A DNA stretch of 64,000 nucleotides from VRUE01 sp963697915 (GTDB taxonomy: Bacteria > Actinomycetota > Thermoleophilia > Solirubrobacterales > 70-9), in assembly GCA_963697915.1 (NCBI GenBank), contig OY969103.1, positions 806,001 through 870,000 on the forward strand, given 5' to 3'. The number at the start of each line of letters is the position of its first letter. Position 1 is the first letter of the stretch. The position numbers and the translations under genes are program-made. The notes under the pieces are model-generated. The model did not search any database and was not told where the DNA came from. It saw only the letters and a list, made by a program, of their open reading frames with translations. Of this stretch, positions 46,814 to 56,059 are shown in pieces.

Positions 46814-49800
46814 TCAGGGCCGCCTCATCCCGCATCTCGGCGCGCATGCATCGGGGAGAGTACTCCCCTTCCCGCCATCCTTCCTTCTCTTCGGCGATCC
46901 ACCAATGCCTTCGCACTCAACGTCCCAGTTACCTACGTACTGACAATGAAGCCAGTGGCCCCACTTCTTTGCCCCTCGAATCATCTCATTCCACCACTGC
47001 GTACCAGTTATGACTGCCTTCAGTCCCGCAGTTGCGCAGCCTGTGGTGCCCTTGGTGAGAACCTCATAAGGCTTGCGCGGGTTGAGAATCATGCTCTTCG
47101 CAATCGACTTTCCACAAGCCATCGTAAATGTCTTCACCGACCCGACTACCCATTCGTAACCCTTCATGATTGTTTCCCCGAGCCGATTCAATTCTGGGAT
47201 TGCGATCCTGCCGTCAAGATCGAACTGATTGACCGGATCTGCGTTTCCATAGTCGTAGGCGTTTGCCGATCCACCTTCCACTGGATCCATCGTGGTGAAG
47301 CGGCCCATGGCCGGAACATATCCACGAATCCCCATCTGAATGAATCCACTCGGTAGCGTGGTGCGCCGAGTCTTACCGCCCAACCATCCGTAAGCCCCGC
47401 CACCGGTCTGGGGGGGGACGCCAAACTCGTCGGCCTCCGACATTGCCGTCGGCGCGGTCGCTTCTGGATCGTCGGACGCGGTCCCCACAACGTCTCCATG
47501 CAGGCCTGCCAACTGGAACACCGTCGTAGCGCCTGATCCATCGTCAGTGACGATCGCATCTAGGTTACCCTCGATGCCGGTGACGTTACGCTGCCAGCTG
47601 TCTATGACTCCGCCCGTGGCCTGCGCGGTCCACGCAGGGCTATCCGAACCATCCGCATAGTGCAGAATTTCCTGAGTTTGTCCCTTCGGCACCGTGGCTC
47701 GGTATCGTTCCTGCGTCGGATCGAGTAGCCACCCTCGCTTCAGCCCGTCCTGACTTTGGGCACGTACCAGGTCATTCAGGTAGTAGGAGATATGAAGCGT
47801 CCCCCCACCAGAGTGGGACTCGGGAACAGTTGTGATGCGACTGAAAGCGTCGTATACGAACCCATCGTTAATGATCCGATCCGCTTTGTCGTAGGTCGAC
47901 ACCTGCGTCTGACCTTCGGAGGTCGTGTCGCAAGCGCCACCTGAACCAGGGGCACGGGTCGTCTTGCTGAGCCGGTTGGAGTTCTCATCGTACGTGTACG
48001 CGCGGGTGGTGCAGCCCTGTCCAGCCGGAGTGTCTTTTACCAAAATCAACCGGCCGAGATTGTCGTAGCTGTAGATCTGATCCGATAGCGAGCTCTCGCG
48101 TGACCGCCGCTGACCGTGGATCGACGACACAACGTGCTCTTCGTACCACGTACCCTGCTTGGCGTAGCTCCTATCGATAGGAGCGCCAACCTCGTCGTAC
48201 ACCGTTTTGGCGGTCATTCCGTTCGGATAGGTCTGCGAAGCCAACCTGCCATCAGAGTCATAGCTGGCCGTGAACGTCCCCGCCTGGGAATCCTCCAACT
48301 CCGTCAGCATGCCGGTGATTGGGTGGTAGGTGAACTCCTGTGAGCCTTTGCCATCGTCGATCGACGACAGTTGGCCGAGTAGGTCATAGCTCCTGGTTGA
48401 GACATTACCGTCGGCATCGGTGTAGCTCACAGGTCGACCAAGGCTGTCGTATGCCGTGGTGATGGTCCGTGTGACGCCGTCTTCGGTAGTGCTCCGTGTG
48501 GCCGGCAAACCAGTTGTCGGGTCATATCCAACAGTGACCGCCGGCAATGAATGCCCGTCGCTTTGCGTGCGCACAGGCGGCTTGATCGGTGCGCTCATAT
48601 CCTGCTGAATCTCAGCTGCGCTCAGTGCTCGGTTATACACTCGCACCTCGTCGACCATACCCTGCTGCGAGCCCCACGGAAGCAACAGGTATTTGTTGTT
48701 TGGCACCGCTCCACCGGGTGCGCTTATCGATATGGGAGATTCTTTCCCGTTGATGAAGACTCGAAGCGTCTGGCCATCGTAGGTACCCGCGATATGGGTG
48801 GCCACGCCTGCCATGAGGCGAGGGAAGCCGGGGACGGTTTTGTTGTATGTACTGCCATTGGTGCTAATGGCAAACTCAATCCATCCTTCCGTTTTGACTC
48901 TGAGCGCATAGGACTTTTCCTTCTCCACCGCGGTCGCCAGGATCGCCGACGTCGGCGTCGAAGGAACCTGATCCAGCTTTACCCAGGCCTCCACCGTGAT
49001 CCCATTGGTCAGATCCAGTGAGCTCGAATCGGGAACGGGTCCGCCAATCGTGTGGGGGGACAACGCCGCCCCGTACTGACCGAGTGGTTGCCTGGCGGCT
49101 CCGAAAAGCGTCCCGTTGTTGCCGCTAGGCGATGAGTCCTTGATCGCCGTCTTGCCGTCGCTCTTCTCGAATCCATAGGCCGCCACGAGGCCCGACTGCG
49201 GAACAGGTTGGGGGCCCTCGACGGGGGTTTGCATGTCGTATCTCAGCTCACTGGCGGGCAACGCCCGGTCATAGACTCGAACCTCGTCGATCAACCCGAG
49301 GAACCGAAATGCGTTCAGGGCGCCGATAAGTAGATCGCCGTGGGCATCGCCGATCTGAGAAGTGAAGGTGCTGGAATCGACCACCTCTCCGTTGACGTAG
49401 ACGCGTAGGGTAGAACCGTCTTTGGTAACCGCGAGATGAGTCCAAACGCCGGCAGGGATATCGCCGTTCACATAATTCCCGGATCCGCACCAGAGCCCGG
49501 CCGGTCCACTCCCGACGACAGAGCTATCTGCCAGCATCGCGTATATATACGAGGAGCAAGGAGGTTTCGTTGGCTGCCGCGACATCACAGGCAGCAGTGG
49601 ACGGCTGTTGATGCTGTCGGGCTTGACCCAAGCCTCCATGGTCACCTCGCCCTGCACGTCGAGGGACTGTGCATCCGGAACCCGGACCTGATCGTCTACA
49701 CCGTCGAAGGACAGGGCCTTCCCGAAGCGCCCCTGCGCCACACGCGTGGCACCTTCATTCGTGCCGTCATTGCCCTCCAGTGACTGATCGTTGACAGTGC

Positions 49801-52800
49801 TGCCCGAGCTCTCCTCGAACCCATAAGCGACCACGAGGCCGTTGCCGGCTGAGCCGCTGGTCTTGTGTTCGCCAAGAGGCCGGCCGGCCTGGTCATACGT
49901 CATCGTCGTAGAAATCTGCCTGCCGTCGTCGACTTCCTCCGTCACTTTGGTGGCCTGGTTCAGGCGGTTATAGGTATAGGTCTTGGAGGACAGCTCAGGT
50001 AGCCCGCTATCCATGTTGTTCCAGATCCGTATGTCGCAAGGGAGGTTCGCGAACTGCGGCTTGTTCGGACAACTCGTGCCGATAGCACCAGCCCCGTAGT
50101 AGTAAACGTACCGGTCGCGCGAGCCTGATTTTGGCATCGTCGCCTGCTTTTCAAGCCCGGTGGCCGCATCGTAGGTCTTTGTCCGGGTGATGTTCAGCCC
50201 ACCGAAGTCGTCGATGGTTTTGGTGGGCTTGCGAAGCGCCCAGTCGTACTCGACCTTGGCGACCCGTGGCTCAACCCCAGATGACCCGCCCACGACATCG
50301 GCGGCGACAGTAGTCGTCGTAGGCAAGTGAGCGTTTACTCCGCCCGGAGCGCCCTCGTCGTACGACACTGTGGTGCGCGTCCGAGCCCGCACGACCTGGC
50401 CGCTATCGAGCTTGACCTCATGCTCGGGACCGAGCTGGAGCGTCATCTCCCTACCTTCGTCGACAAACGTTCGATCGGTGTCGAGCCGCTCTGCCACTTC
50501 ACCCGAGGAACCGCCCGCATCCAGCGCCCGCTGACGGTTCGAAGCCGACAACTCGCGTTCGACGTTGCCGTAGCGATCGTACTCGGCAGTCGTCGTGTAG
50601 CCGCCTGGCACGACCGTATTGACCTCATGACCAGCCCGGTTCATGTAGTGGATCGTCGCCTCCGCGTAGCTGGCGGGCGGATCTGCCGGCGCGGAGCCCG
50701 CGGGAAACAGCGCGGTGCCGGTCACCGGCGCATCGTCCTGCGACCAGGCAGCCACATCGGTAGCCCCCATCTGGTACGGCGCCCCCGAGCCGGAGAGCGG
50801 AACGCTATAGGCGAGAGTCGTCGTGGCCAATCCCTGCGGCGTCGACCGTGTGACGCTCTTTACTCGCCCACTTTCGAGTTCGGCACCCGGACCCTCATAG
50901 TCCAGGGTCCACGCCGCTCCCCCTGGAGGCGTAATCGACGTCAGGCGTGCGGAGGAATCGTAGGTGTAGCGCGTTTTGAGGGTCGGTTCAACCCGGGGAT
51001 CCCACTCAGCCATCAGAAAGCCATGCAGGTTGTACAGGTACCGAGCGACTACATCGGTACGCATTCCTCCAGTGGCGGGATCGTACGCGGTCAGCTCAAT
51101 CCGGTCGATCTGTTTCGCATAGGATCCCCAGCCTGATTCCGCAGTGCTGGTAGCCGTGGTACTGGTGGCGTAAACCAACTCGAGACTGCGGCACCCAGGT
51201 GTATTGAGATTCGTGCAGTCAACCCCTGCAGGTATCGGCGCAATTACCCGTCGCGCACGCGGCTTGCCACTAACTACTTCATAGCGAACCGTGCTGACGT
51301 TCGCGCTTCCTGGTTGCCGGACTTCTCTTGGAACATACAGCGATGTCGTCGTCCCCGATTCACGTATGAAGACTGTGGTATTGCCGTCCGAGTCCTTGAG
51401 CTCGAATCGATCAGACGCGGGTTTCGTCAACGTGAGGGTCTCGAAGCCGGCCTCCGGTTTGTAGATGCCTGCCGATAGGTCAAAGTAGATCGTGCCCGCT
51501 TCGGATGTAGTTAACTCCGCATGATCCCCGTAATACGGGTCGCTGATCTCCTTGATCCCACTGTAGGCCGAAATACCTTCAACCGATGTACTAGGCACCC
51601 AGCCCGGGCCGAACGGGCCCATCCAACTAGCCCAATAGTCGCGTGTGTTAAACGTGCGGGCGACGGAAAGGGGCTCTCCCCAGCTCGCGATCGATGCATC
51701 GACGGTGCTGATCGCCAGGTTGCCCGTCATCAGATTCAACGTCCCCGGCCCCAACGTCGTCCTCGCGTCGTTGGTTCCGAGCCCGTGCGGATCGAACTGG
51801 GACCGCACGGGTTTGGATGTGCCGCCGTCACCATTAGGTCCGACGAAGCGGGCGCGAACCTCAAGTGGGCCCTTGTCGAATTCTCCGCTCGTTGTTGCTG
51901 GAATGTCCCAGTTGACGACGGGCGAGAGTTTGTTCACGAGCGAGACGACTGTGCTGGAAAGCGGCTGGCCTTGACGATCGGAGAGTGCCTGAAGTGGAAT
52001 GTCAACCCAAGCACCCGGAAGGCGCCGGTACTGAAAGCGCACGCCTGTCAGGTTGGCACCTTCCGCTTGCGCCTCGAGTTGGAGCCAGCGGGACGTCGCG
52101 GTGTCCTTGGTCGGCGATAGCACCGCTCCTGTGTCGGGGATGATCACATCGAAGCTGCGAACGGACTGATTGCCGACCTGGTCTTTCGCCACGATCGTGA
52201 CGGTGCGGCGGCCTCCGGGGAACTCGCCAGTGGAGAAAGTCCAGCTACGCGAGTGGCCACAGCTATCGGTCGAGCACGATTTGCTGTCCGCGGGCAGGAC
52301 CGTGGTCCCGTCCACCTGGATCTCGATACTTCTAACGCCGGAGCGACGTTCGAGATCCGTTCCGTTTGATTTGCCGTCTGTCGCAGTCACGTTGAGCGTG
52401 TAGTCGCCGGACAGGAGCGTCTGTCCCGGCTCGGTTACCACTCGTCCACTCCAAAGTGTGCCCGTGGGATCAGGGATCGCCGGGCCACTGTTGTCGATCT
52501 GCAGTTCGACGAACTTCTTCGTCGCGCTATTGCCGACCGGATCGGTGGCGGTGACCCAGACCGGGTATCTGCCCTGGCCGGTATCGGCGCTGTTCACCGA
52601 ATGGCCGGTTCCCCGTTCTGCCGGGCAGGGGGCCCAGGAGAAGCCTTCACAGCTCACAGCATCCACGAGTTGCCACCCCCCACCGTGGACCTTGACCTCT
52701 TCGACTCCCAGCCCAGGGTCGGTCACGGCCCCAGTGACCTGCCCGCTCCAGCTTTTCGCCCATGGAATCGTGCCGAGCTGGTTGATCGACCATAGGTCGG

Positions 52801-54250
52801 GGAGATCACGATCCGTGTAGGCAGCCGAAGCTTCGCTCAACGACGAAAGCGTCTTGGTCCCTTCCGTCCGCGCCAACGTCTGCGATGCCTGGATCAGCTG
52901 GAAGGCATGGCTGCCTGCCGCTCCGACATTGGGGTCACAACTACCGGAGGTGCAAATGACTCTCGAGTGCCAATCGATCGGGGCGCAATCATAGGTACCG
53001 GGGCCGGCTGGGTCTCCTACTCCCCGTCCAACACAGCTCTGCAGCGCGTTGGAGCTGGTCTCCATGACGCTTTCAAACACGTAAGACTGGGCTCCCGGAG
53101 CATCGAAGAGCCACCCCGACCACGAACCCATCGGTACGGTCACGTTGCGCGTGAAGGTGTAGAGCCCACGTCCCCACCGATTCGGTAGATCGAGGTAGGC
53201 GGAGTCGAAGGTACCTGGTGCATTGGTTGTACGCACCCATCCGTCGACGTTCGGCCAAGAGGGGCTTTCCCATTGCCAATACTCCTCTAGTGAAGGATCG
53301 ACAAGCAGCGGGTAGTGGAGATCTCGCCCATGGTGGGGCACCCCCAACACGAGCCTGGATCCCTCGACCGCCATCGAAACGGAGACGGGCTGGCGATCAG
53401 AGTCCCAGGCGACTGGGGCGCTGATCGAGATCATCCGCTTGCCTTCACGAACGACTTCCGCATCGCCACCGGAGCCCTCCCGCAGCACTGCCCCCACTGG
53501 TAGCTCCATCTCAAGGACGATCTGCTCCGGGCTCGCAGCCGACCGGAGCAGCGCGAAAGTCTCAAATCCAGCCGCTGTCGGGGCAATCCAAAGATCTGTG
53601 TCCTGGTGCACCGCCGGCACGACCAGTCTGTCGGACTCCTCGACGCCGGTGGCCGATTCGTCGGCCCCGGCCAGGCTCACGCCCACTTGCGAGCGCTCGA
53701 ATGTCACACCCTCCCTCGGGTCCTTCGAGTAGCGGACGGGAACCAGAGGATTCGCGGATTGCAGATATCCACCGAAGTCCTCGAGTGCGAGCTCAACCGG
53801 TTGCTTCGCGCCACTCTCGTCCCTGGCCCGAAGGGGCACGATCGACTGAACCAGCGCGGTCTTCCCCCCCGGATACTTGATGCGGGCGCCAAAGTCGCCG
53901 CCGTAGCTCACAACGCGAGCCTTCCCGGCATCTGCCGGCCCAGTCCAAACGTCCTCTCGAGTAGCTGCGGGGAAGCGCTTTGCTGCAAGCGAGATCGCTC
54001 GCTGGTCGGAGAGGCCGGCGAAGGCCGTCCGCGAGCGGCGTCGCTCGGCTTGTCGTTCGGGGCTCCGCAGCTCTGTGAGACGGTCCTGCTCGCGCTCCAC
54101 GGCCTCCTCAGCAGCCGAGATCCCTCCCTCAACAGCCGGGACCCCGTTGCCGTCCGCGAAAAGCCCGGTAAGGACGGCAACGGCCAGCAACACACAGGCA
54201 GATGAACTGAAGGCGATGAGGACTGCCTGCAGCGAGAAACGAGAAGTCAC
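46814..54250 (-). CDS. Giant RHS/YD-repeat protein with two LamG domains and a variable C-terminal tip
   Basis: The 2478-residue protein starts at GTG 54250 after GGAGG. A signal-anchor (LIAFSSSACVLLAVAVLTGL) opens it, followed by a long charged segment (to about 100) and beta-rich domains (about 330-800). A DUF6531-like start of the RHS region (LNLMTGNLAISTVDASIASW) is near 833. YD repeats (for example YDSSARLTSITPPGGAAWTL) fill the rest, interrupted by two LamG/concanavalin-like domains (about 1470-1670 and 1685-1880). The RHS core end DPVEGGSANAYDYGNADPVN (near 2320) is followed by about 130 unique residues, as in polymorphic toxins. The tip is unrecognised (Cys- and Lys-rich), and no immunity gene is evident next to it. 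Confidence 0.85.
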   Translation of the reverse strand: MTSRFSLQAVLIAFSSSACVLLAVAVLTGLFADGNGVPAVEGGISAAEEAVEREQDRLTELRSPERQAERRRSRTAFAGLSDQRAISLAAKRFPAATREDVWTGPADAGKARVVSYGGDFGARIKYPGGKTALVQSIVPLRARDESGAKQPVELALEDFGGYLQSANPLVPVRYSKDPREGVTFERSQVGVSLAGADESATGVEESDRLVVPAVHQDTDLWIAPTAAGFETFALLRSAASPEQIVLEMELPVGAVLREGSGGDAEVVREGKRMISISAPVAWDSDRQPVSVSMAVEGSRLVLGVPHHGRDLHYPLLVDPSLEEYWQWESPSWPNVDGWVRTTNAPGTFDSAYLDLPNRWGRGLYTFTRNVTVPMGSWSGWLFDAPGAQSYVFESVMETSSNALQSCVGRGVGDPAGPGTYDCAPIDWHSRVICTSGSCDPNVGAAGSHAFQLIQASQTLARTEGTKTLSSLSEASAAYTDRDLPDLWSINQLGTIPWAKSWSGQVTGAVTDPGLGVEEVKVHGGGWQLVDAVSCEGFSWAPCPAERGTGHSVNSADTGQGRYPVWVTATDPVGNSATKKFVELQIDNSGPAIPDPTGTLWSGRVVTEPGQTLLSGDYTLNVTATDGKSNGTDLERRSGVRSIEIQVDGTTVLPADSKSCSTDSCGHSRSWTFSTGEFPGGRRTVTIVAKDQVGNQSVRSFDVIIPDTGAVLSPTKDTATSRWLQLEAQAEGANLTGVRFQYRRLPGAWVDIPLQALSDRQGQPLSSTVVSLVNKLSPVVNWDIPATTSGEFDKGPLEVRARFVGPNGDGGTSKPVRSQFDPHGLGTNDARTTLGPGTLNLMTGNLAISTVDASIASWGEPLSVARTFNTRDYWASWMGPFGPGWVPSTSVEGISAYSGIKEISDPYYGDHAELTTSEAGTIYFDLSAGIYKPEAGFETLTLTKPASDRFELKDSDGNTTVFIRESGTTTSLYVPREVRQPGSANVSTVRYEVVSGKPRARRVIAPIPAGVDCTNLNTPGCRSLELVYATSTTATSTAESGWGSYAKQIDRIELTAYDPATGGMRTDVVARYLYNLHGFLMAEWDPRVEPTLKTRYTYDSSARLTSITPPGGAAWTLDYEGPGAELESGRVKSVTRSTPQGLATTTLAYSVPLSGSGAPYQMGATDVAAWSQDDAPVTGTALFPAGSAPADPPASYAEATIHYMNRAGHEVNTVVPGGYTTTAEYDRYGNVERELSASNRQRALDAGGSSGEVAERLDTDRTFVDEGREMTLQLGPEHEVKLDSGQVVRARTRTTVSYDEGAPGGVNAHLPTTTTVAADVVGGSSGVEPRVAKVEYDWALRKPTKTIDDFGGLNITRTKTYDAATGLEKQATMPKSGSRDRYVYYYGAGAIGTSCPNKPQFANLPCDIRIWNNMDSGLPELSSKTYTYNRLNQATKVTEEVDDGRQISTTMTYDQAGRPLGEHKTSGSAGNGLVVAYGFEESSGSTVNDQSLEGNDGTNEGATRVAQGRFGKALSFDGVDDQVRVPDAQSLDVQGEVTMEAWVKPDSINSRPLLPVMSRQPTKPPCSSYIYAMLADSSVVGSGPAGLWCGSGNYVNGDIPAGVWTHLAVTKDGSTLRVYVNGEVVDSSTFTSQIGDAHGDLLIGALNAFRFLGLIDEVRVYDRALPASELRYDMQTPVEGPQPVPQSGLVAAYGFEKSDGKTAIKDSSPSGNNGTLFGAARQPLGQYGAALSPHTIGGPVPDSSSLDLTNGITVEAWVKLDQVPSTPTSAILATAVEKEKSYALRVKTEGWIEFAISTNGSTYNKTVPGFPRLMAGVATHIAGTYDGQTLRVFINGKESPISISAPGGAVPNNKYLLLPWGSQQGMVDEVRVYNRALSAAEIQQDMSAPIKPPVRTQSDGHSLPAVTVGYDPTTGLPATRSTTEDGVTRTITTAYDSLGRPVSYTDADGNVSTRSYDLLGQLSSIDDGKGSQEFTYHPITGMLTELEDSQAGTFTASYDSDGRLASQTYPNGMTAKTVYDEVGAPIDRSYAKQGTWYEEHVVSSIHGQRRSRESSLSDQIYSYDNLGRLILVKDTPAGQGCTTRAYTYDENSNRLSKTTRAPGSGGACDTTSEGQTQVSTYDKADRIINDGFVYDAFSRITTVPESHSGGGTLHISYYLNDLVRAQSQDGLKRGWLLDPTQERYRATVPKGQTQEILHYADGSDSPAWTAQATGGVIDSWQRNVTGIEGNLDAIVTDDGSGATTVFQLAGLHGDVVGTASDDPEATAPTAMSEADEFGVPPQTGGGAYGWLGGKTRRTTLPSGFIQMGIRGYVPAMGRFTTMDPVEGGSANAYDYGNADPVNQFDLDGRIAIPELNRLGETIMKGYEWVVGSVKTFTMACGKSIAKSMILNPRKPYEVLTKGTTGCATAGLKAVITGTQWWNEMIRGAKKWGHWLHCQYVGNWDVECEGIGGSPKRRKDGGKGSTLPDACAPRCGMRRP

Positions 54251-54374
54251 GGGACCTCCATTGGTAGTTGAAACCCAGAAGCGCTGGACCCGGGCGAAGA
54301 AGCTACGCAGGGAATCGACTCAGCGCAACAGTTTCATTCAAAGATGGGCGAAACCCTTTAGAGACTCACTCTTT

Positions 54375-55067
54375 TTAACTCGGGAAGGACGTGTCTCTCA
54401 CCGTGACAAGGACATAGTCGGCGCCAGCGTCACGCAGCTGCTCGACCGTGTAGCTGCCCGTCGCGACACCGATGACGCGGATGCCGGCGCCGTGGCCGGC
54501 CTTGACGTCGCGGGGGGTGTCGCCGACGGCGATGCAGGCCTCCTTGGCGATGGAGTCGCCGGAGACGAGCTCGCCACGGCGCAGAGCGGCTTCGGTGAGC
54601 TCGGTGCGGTCGGGGGAGTCCGAGCCGTAGCCGCCGAAGCTGAAGAAGCGGTTGAGGTTGGCGCGGGCGAGCTTGATGTGGGCCGCCGCCTCGATGTTGC
54701 CGGTGACGAGGCCGCAGAGGACGCCCTGGTCGATGAGGCGGTCGAGGAGATCCTCAACCCCCGGCATGACCCGGTAGCCGCCGGACTCGGCGACGGCGTC
54801 CGGCAGGTGCTTGAGGTAGGCGGCGATCGCTTTGGCGCGCTCCTCGGAGCTGCCCTCGCGGCCGAGCACCTCGCGGAAGACGATCTTGACGATCTCGGGG
54901 TCGGTCATGCCGGCGTCGGTGTGGTCGGCGACGTTCGCCTCCACCCCGTGCAGCTCCTCGAAGGCACGCTGCCAGGCGATGCCGCCGGCGCCGCCGGTCA
55001 CCAACAGGGTCCCGTCGATGTCGAAGAGGACGGCGCGGATCGCGCCGCCCCTGGGAGCTCCGCTCAC
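54375..55067 (-). CDS. HAD-superfamily hydrolase, phosphoglycolate phosphatase-like
   Basis: The 230-residue protein has the full HAD motif set: FDIDGTLLVTGG (motif I, nucleophile Asp near 16), LVTGNIEAAAH (motif II), KEACIAVGDTPRDVKAGHGA (motifs III-IV). A helical C1 cap (about 30-95) places it in the Gph/beta-phosphoglucomutase group. It dephosphorylates small phospho-metabolites; phosphoglycolate is typical but not provable. The start overlaps the cydB stop (ATGA), so it is the third gene of that operon. Confidence 0.85.
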   Translation of the reverse strand: MSGAPRGGAIRAVLFDIDGTLLVTGGAGGIAWQRAFEELHGVEANVADHTDAGMTDPEIVKIVFREVLGREGSSEERAKAIAAYLKHLPDAVAESGGYRVMPGVEDLLDRLIDQGVLCGLVTGNIEAAAHIKLARANLNRFFSFGGYGSDSPDRTELTEAALRRGELVSGDSIAKEACIAVGDTPRDVKAGHGAGIRVIGVATGSYTVEQLRDAGADYVLVTVRDTSFPS

Positions 55068-56059
55068 TCGAGCAGCTCCCGCTGGCTGAGCCAGTAGAGC
55101 AGCGCCAGCGAGGGCAGGACGACGACCGCCGCGACGCCGAAGACGATCAGGACCGAGTCGAGGGTCGGCCCCGGCGCCGCCGACTCGCTGATCTTCAGCG
55201 AGGTCGGCAGCAGGTAGGGGAACTGGGCGACCGCCCAGCCCCAGATGACGGCGACCACGGCGCCGATCGCCAGCGGCCGCAGCCCGCGACGGCCGCGCTG
55301 CAGCAGCAGCGCCAGCACCCCGAAGCCGCAGAGCACCGAGACCATCACCAAGGGCAGGCCCTCGGCGATCAGGCGCTCGTAGGCGTAGCGCGCGTCGGCG
55401 TGCAGGGCGACGAGGCCGGCGGCGGCGATCAGCCCGGTGACCAGGCCGGCGGCCAGCGCGCGGCGGGCGAAGTACCCCTCCATCTCGCGGTCCTCCGCCT
55501 TGTGGGAGTCGACGACGAGGAAGACCGCCGCCAGGTAGGCGCCGGTGGCGACGAAGAGCGCCCCGGTCAGCAGCGGCAGCAGGTCGATCCAGCTCGAGAA
55601 GGGGTCGCCATACCCCTCGGCGGGCACGTTTTCGGCCGCCACCGCGCCCACCACGGCGCCCATGAAGAACGGCGTCAGCACCGAGGAGAGAGCAAAGATG
55701 GCGCCCATCGCGCGGCGCGCCTGCAGCGAACGGATCGATTTGCGGAAGGCGAAGCCGGCGCCGCGCAGGACGATCCCCAGGGCGGCCAGCGCCAGCGGCA
55801 CGTAGAGCGTCGTCATGATCGCCGCGAAGGCCTCCGGGAAGGCGGTCCAGAGGACGACGAGGATGAAGACCAGCCAGACGTGGTTGGCCTCCCAGACCGG
55901 GGTCAGCGAGCGCTGGATCCGCGCCCGTGGCCGCGCGCCCTTCTCGGCGTCGCCGGCGATCAGGTCCCAGAAGCCGCCGCCGAAGTCTGCCCCGCCGAAG
56001 ACCGCGTAGAGGGTCGCCCCCGTCCAGAGGATCGCCGCGGCGATGTCGGCCTTACTCAC
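55064..56059 (-). CDS. cydB: Cytochrome bd ubiquinol oxidase subunit II
   Basis: The 331-residue protein has eight to nine membrane helices and the CydB signature: ILWTGATLYAVFGGADFGGG, FWDLIAGDAEKGARPRARIQ, WEANHVWLVFILVVLWTAFP, then LRGAGFAFRKSIR. CydA and CydB together reduce O2 to water at high affinity using menaquinol (in actinobacteria), without pumping. The ATG overlaps the cydA stop by 8 bp, and the stop overlaps the HAD gene start. CydD/CydC assembly transporters are not in the window. Confidence 0.95.
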   Translation of the reverse strand: MSKADIAAAILWTGATLYAVFGGADFGGGFWDLIAGDAEKGARPRARIQRSLTPVWEANHVWLVFILVVLWTAFPEAFAAIMTTLYVPLALAALGIVLRGAGFAFRKSIRSLQARRAMGAIFALSSVLTPFFMGAVVGAVAAENVPAEGYGDPFSSWIDLLPLLTGALFVATGAYLAAVFLVVDSHKAEDREMEGYFARRALAAGLVTGLIAAAGLVALHADARYAYERLIAEGLPLVMVSVLCGFGVLALLLQRGRRGLRPLAIGAVVAVIWGWAVAQFPYLLPTSLKISESAAPGPTLDSVLIVFGVAAVVVLPSLALLYWLSQRELLE

